Source: Aurantimonas sp. HBX-1 (lineage in GTDB: Bacteria; Pseudomonadota; Alphaproteobacteria; Rhizobiales; Rhizobiaceae). Taken from it: a stretch of DNA of 64,000 bases. Below, one piece after another: positions 62,752 to 64,000 of the stretch (its first letter is position 1; every line of letters begins with the position of its first letter). The stretch is taken from positions 2,369,501 through 2,433,500 of the forward strand of contig NZ_CP090066.1 of the NCBI RefSeq assembly GCF_021391535.1, read 5' to 3'. The notes beneath the pieces were generated by a model. That model had not been told where the DNA came from. It saw only the letters and a program-made list of their open reading frames with translations, and searched no databases. The translations under genes and the position numbers were made by a program.

Positions 62752-63468
62752 ATGCCCCAGCGAACCGTACAGGCCCTTCGCCATGTCGGCTTCGAGGATC
62801 TCGGCAGCTTCGATTCGGCCCTGCGGGAGGCGGGCTACGATATCGCCTATGTCGATGTCGCGGAAAGCGACATCGGGCGCCTCGATCCGCTCGGGGCAGA
62901 CCTCCTCGTCGTCCTCGGCGGCCCGATCGGCGTCTATGACGACGCGGCCTATCCCGTCGTCACCGAGGAGCTGCAGCTCCTGCAGGCGCGCCTTCAAGCC
63001 GGCAGACCGACGCTTGGTATCTGCCTCGGCGCGCAGCTGATGGCCGCCGCTCTCGGCGCCCGCGTCTATCCGGGGCCGGCCAAGGAGATCGGCTGGTCGC
63101 CGCTCGACCTGACCGATGCCGGCGAGCGCCATCCGCTGGGCGCCCTGCGCGGCATTCCCGTACTTCACTGGCACGGCGATACGTTCGACCTGCCCGATGG
63201 CTGCGAACGCCTCGCCGCCACCCCGCTCTGCCGCAACCAGGCCTTCTCGCGGGGCCCGAATGTCCTGGGCCTGCAGTTCCACCCGGAGGTGCTTTCGGCC
63301 CGGTTCGAGCACTGGCTTATCGGCCATGCCAGCGAACTGGCGACCGCCGGCATCAGCCCTGTCGCCCTGCGCCGCGACGCGGAGCGATACGGAAAGCAGC
63401 TCGAAAAGGCCGCTGCCGGCCTGATCGATCGATGGCTGGCCGGCCTAAACGATCAGCCCGAACAGTAG
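62752..63468 (+). CDS. Class I glutamine amidotransferase
   Basis: A 238-aa GATase1 domain protein of the GuaA-like/YfeJ group: Cys91 in TLGICLGAQLMA, His and Glu in LQFHPEV. GGAGAC precedes ATG 62752. No synthetase domain; such free GATases have been tied to gamma-glutamyl hydrolysis or unknown amidations. Co-transcribed with the dehydrogenase-like gene. Confidence 0.9.
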   Translation: MPQRTVQALRHVGFEDLGSFDSALREAGYDIAYVDVAESDIGRLDPLGADLLVVLGGPIGVYDDAAYPVVTEELQLLQARLQAGRPTLGICLGAQLMAAALGARVYPGPAKEIGWSPLDLTDAGERHPLGALRGIPVLHWHGDTFDLPDGCERLAATPLCRNQAFSRGPNVLGLQFHPEVLSARFEHWLIGHASELATAGISPVALRRDAERYGKQLEKAAAGLIDRWLAGLNDQPEQ

Positions 63469-63684
63469 GCGATTGGCGAGATACGCTTCGAGTACTCGTC
63501 CGTCGCCGTCGACGGCCGCTCGCTCCAGACGCCGTTCAAGGCTCTCTATGCCTGGACCATGGCGCATCTCACGGAGGTCGCGGACGCCCGGCAGCGTTAC
63601 GACGGGCGCGCTGGGGGATCCCCGGCCGCGACGGACCGATCACCAGCGCCGTCCGAAGCCGCGATCGGAGACGTCGCGAACTGA
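63469..63684 (+). other. Open frame without start, possible gene remnant
   Basis: 71 codons directly after the GATase stop, in the same frame, reading IGEIRFEYSSVAVDGRSLQT and KALYAWTMAHLTEVADARQR. There is no usable start codon before the internal ATG. Composition looks protein-like but no family is recognised; it could be read-through sequence or a gene fragment. Confidence 0.3.
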
Positions 63685-63696
63685 TCAAGGGCTGCG

Positions 63697-64000
63697 CTAG
63701 CGGCTCGCCCCGGGGAACGCCTGTCGATCGTGTCCTTGATCGGCCTCGCCGACCGTCAGCCCGGTCCAATGCGCGGCGAAGGCCCACATGTCGGCCAACT
63801 CGTCGATCGCCTTGTCCATCGGCTTGCCGCCGCCATGACCGGCCTTGCTGTCGACACGCAGGATGTGCGGCCGCGGGCCGAGGTCTGTGGCCTGCAGGGC
63901 GGCGACGTACTTGAACGAATGGCCCGGAACGACCCGATCGTCGGTATCGGCCGTGGTGACGAGGATGGCAGGATAGGTCGCCCCCGCCCGGATGTTATGA
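63697..64000 (-). CDS. Prolyl oligopeptidase family S9 (partial, 5' end outside window)
   Basis: The last 100 codons of an S9 serine peptidase: ATYPAILVTTADTDDRVVPG, HSFKYVAALQA, and VDSKAGHGGGKPMDKAIDEL. The catalytic Asp (DDRV) and His (AGHGGGK) are in the positions expected for prolyl endopeptidase; the Ser lies beyond the right edge. Convergent with the GATase gene. Confidence 0.9.
   Translation of the reverse strand, partial: HNIRAGATYPAILVTTADTDDRVVPGHSFKYVAALQATDLGPRPHILRVDSKAGHGGGKPMDKAIDELADMWAFAAHWTGLTVGEADQGHDRQAFPGASR

Overview
The window is GC-rich (about two thirds G+C by eye) and reads as an alphaproteobacterial chromosome, most likely Hyphomicrobiales (Rhizobiales). Support comes from the HWE-family histidine kinase with an MHYT sensor, the SH3/DUF1236 exported protein, a MASE4-type kinase with a FixJ-like regulator, the class III cyclase and TolB/TPR architecture, and many LysR regulators paired with small catabolic operons. 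No rRNA, tRNA, CRISPR array, intact insertion sequence or phage gene was seen. Both window edges cut genes: an M20 peptidase on the left and an S9 prolyl oligopeptidase on the right.

Layout. 1-5646: a Dpp-type peptide ABC importer with an M20 peptidase, divergent from a LysR regulator. 5802-12168: redox, envelope and sulfur genes (Met-rich mini-membrane protein, glutaredoxin-MauE fusion behind a MerR-type promoter, MHYT-PAS-HWE kinase, SH3/DUF1236 protein, YeeE/YedE permease, Tat-exported metallo-beta-lactamase-fold protein). 12285-22355: a catabolic island with two related LysR regulators, a CodA-like deaminase, a complete spermidine/putrescine-type ABC transporter, an ATZ/TRZ-type amidohydrolase and a creatininase. 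It looks designed to import and hydrolyse a small cyclic N-compound such as creatinine or a pyrimidine or hydantoin relative. 22356-25709: a decayed stretch with over 1 kb of non-coding DNA, a headless TolB/TPR fragment and a membrane adenylate cyclase. 25973-30240: Asp/Glu racemase, Tat lipoprotein molybdo-oxidoreductase with its cytochrome b, an esterase and an exported protein.

30342-38552 is a patchwork of small oxidoreductases, alpha/beta hydrolases, VOC, EthD and GNAT proteins, each near a LysR or TetR regulator. 38581-41914 is a recombination zone. A 3' remnant of an amino-acid ABC ATPase abuts a 5'-truncated chrA, followed by an ECF41 sigma-factor locus (cupin, AhpD-like protein, sigma factor with fused SnoaL domain, truncated NAD(P)-binding epimerase). 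Two textbook ECF41 promoters are visible here. A 36-bp repeat occurs in two copies, one of them exactly where the epimerase is cut.

42197-48281 is a compact six-gene minus-strand operon: YcaC hydrolase, chloroperoxidase-like hydrolase, XapX protein, YtcJ-like amidohydrolase with a Cys/His-rich tail, DoxX, and MFS exporter with an ABM-like tail. A MASE4 histidine kinase/FixJ-type pair lies just upstream, and a second YcaC paralogue with a SnoaL protein follows. This is the best candidate here for an undescribed system, possibly for detoxifying or remodelling a reactive small molecule. 52509-64000 carries a LysR, pirin, EutQ-like cupin, a DUF5996-GNAT fusion, quinone oxidoreductase, DJ-1/PfpI protein, two more LysR regulators with clear operator-like dyads, a Asp-nucleophile hydrolase, a homoserine-dehydrogenase-like protein, a class I glutamine amidotransferase, and the end of a prolyl oligopeptidase.
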